From: Vitellaria paradoxa
Taxonomy: Eukaryota > Streptophyta > Magnoliopsida > Ericales > Sapotaceae
Direction of reading: 5' to 3'
NCBI GenBank assembly: GCA_019916065.1
Contig: CM034244.1
Span: 25,288,471 to 25,352,470 of the forward strand
DNA length: 64,000 nucleotides
Below are positions 62,640 through 64,000 of this stretch, piece after piece. The translations under genes and the position numbers were made by a program. Below the pieces are notes generated by a model. That model searched no databases and had not been told where the DNA came from. It saw nothing but the letters and a program-made list of their open reading frames with translations. Position 1 is the stretch's first letter, and each line of letters starts with the position of its first letter.

Positions 62640-64000
62640 ATGAAGCATATATGTCTCTCATGCCCATCTTGCATACAAGTGTTACAAACTTTATAACATT
62701 TAGGAAGAATATCCATAAGTTGCTCACTAGACTTAATAAACGATATGCAAATTTGGCCATTCCTTTTTCTTTGATGAAGTGGCGATCAATCTCTACATGT
62801 TTTGTTCTGTCATGTTGAACTGAGTTGTGAGCAAATACTGATAGCTGCTTTATTGTCAAAAAACAACATAAGAGGACTATCAATTTTAATTCCCAAATCA
62901 TGAAACACACTTTCTATCCATGGTAATACACACACACCATGAGCCATAGTTTTGGGATTTGGGAGGCTGATATAGCAAGCTATGTCAGGTGGGTAACTTG
63001 TGGTCGAGGACCACTGAATTAAAAATCAATGGGAATACATTGGAAAAATCCAACGGTCCCCACTTCAATGTCATCGAGCTGACATAGCTCCCCCATTTCA
63101 TAGTTCTATACTTAGCCTCTGCATTTGATCTTGCTAAAAGATTTATTTTTCACTTTGCCATATAATTGTAGATCTTCTATCATCCACATACCCTGCCTAA
63201 TCAGCATCTCTGTAACATTCAATCTTGAGGTTACCCTAATTTGAAAATAGTATACCTTTTCCAACAGCAGACTTTAGATACCTAAGAATAATGTAAACTA
63301 GATGTAGGATCATGCATAAACTGACTGACCATACCTATTGCATATGCGATGTTTGGTCGAGTGTGAAACAAGTATATGAGTTTTCCAACAAGCTTTTGAT
63401 ATCTTTCCTTATCTACCTTCTCAGCATGACCATTTTGAAGTCTATGATTAGTTTCAATTGGGAAATTTGTTGGCCTACACCCCAACATTCCAATGTGATT
63501 AAGGAGGTCTAGAACATCTTTTCTCTAGGATACAAAAATCGCACTACTTGATCTAGCCGTTTCAATACCAAGGAAGTATCGCAATTTTCCCAAATTTTTT
63601 ATCTCAAATTCTATAGCAAGGTCTATCTTTAGCCTGGTCATCTCTTCATTATCATCCCCTGTTAACAACACTATGCCTATTAACAACACTATGTCATCCA
63701 TATATACAATAAGAATTGTTACCTCAGTGTCGAAATATTTAATGAACATAATGTGATCTCCATGACTCGGAGAATAGCCAGAGGCTAACATAGCCTTACT
63801 AAATCTTTCAAAACATGTCTGGGGGATTGCTTGAGTCCATAGAGAGCTTTCTTCAGCTTACAAACTTTCCCAGTCGTGGCTTCAAAGGTGAACCCAAGGA
63901 CATCCATATACACTTCTTCTTCAAGATCTCAATGCAAAAAGGCTTCTTGACATCCAATTGCTAACGATCCCTGCCAAGATTAGTTGCACAAGAAAGAAGA
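62640..64000 (-). pseudogene. copia RT and RNase H, broken
   Basis: Frames 63791-63525 (GDHIMFIKYF, VYMDDIVLL, LGKLRYFLGIE), 63488-63282 ([20 protein letters not shown]) and 62910-62635 ([19 protein letters not shown]). RT has YMDD, directly followed by a six-residue in-frame duplication (63662-63697). Stops and shifts elsewhere, plus a MITE in RNase H. Confidence 0.75.
62952..63098. mobile_element. 147-bp MITE inside copia RNase H
   Basis: Flanked by CATAGTT (62945-62951 and 63099-63105). The ends are imperfect inverted repeats (GGGAGG.. AGCTATGTCAG at left, CTGACATAGCTCCCCC at right). No coding sequence. The 7-8 bp duplication suggests a hAT-type transposase. Confidence 0.65.

Larger units (their letters stand above)
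62464..64000 (-). mobile_element. copia running off the right edge
   Basis: 3' LTR 62464-62627, polypurine tract (CTTAAGGGGGAG) at 62628-62639, then RNase H, RT and beyond on the minus strand. The 5' part is outside the window. It interrupts the old copia at 62463. A MITE is nested at 62952-63098. Confidence 0.8.

Overview
The window is nuclear DNA of a flowering plant, most likely a eudicot. Introns are long and AT-rich, one spliced protein-kinase gene runs through it, and it is crowded with plant-type transposons: Ty1/copia, L1 and RTE LINEs, a tRNA-derived SINE, a TRIM, MITEs and a gag-only LTR element. I see no bacterial, organellar, rRNA or CRISPR features. The species cannot be fixed from sequence alone.

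Host gene. Thirteen minus-strand exons between 51863 and 3431 splice in frame (1518 nt with the stop, 505 residues) into the C-terminal three quarters of a TOUSLED-like Ser/Thr kinase: coiled-coil segments, P-loop, catalytic lysine, HYDLKPGN loop, DFG and a conserved tail. No exon is broken. The first roughly 180 residues must lie to the right of position 64000. Introns of 7, 6 and 25 kb owe their size to inserted elements.

Layout from left to right. 1-1623: probable end of a minus-strand Ty3/gypsy LTR. 3170-3430: 3' UTR. 6102-9326: gag-only LTR element in an intron. 12240-17539: young copia element. 19529-26178: three truncated LINEs (the last with an unbroken 973-codon frame), a SINE and a 216-bp inverted-repeat/LTR fragment. 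26.5-31.1 kb: intron with RTE-type LINE tails. 31148-38607: decayed copia split by a 2.5-kb LINE. 39474-50940: nearly complete L1 on the minus strand, itself holding a MITE (40693-41055) and a copia with two identical LTRs (44145-49260). 53756-53863: second SINE. 54.2-64.0 kb: an old copia broken by a second copia (which holds a LINE), a 342-bp TRIM and a third copia (which holds a MITE).

The elements do not work together with the host gene. They form a dated stack: nesting gives the relative order of insertion, and most borders are confirmed by target-site duplications. I found no clearly new biological system. The strongest unusual items are the copia with identical LTRs but broken reading frames, the gag-only element, the TRIM, the SINE pair with clear target duplications, and a 21-base G run beside a splice acceptor of the kinase gene.
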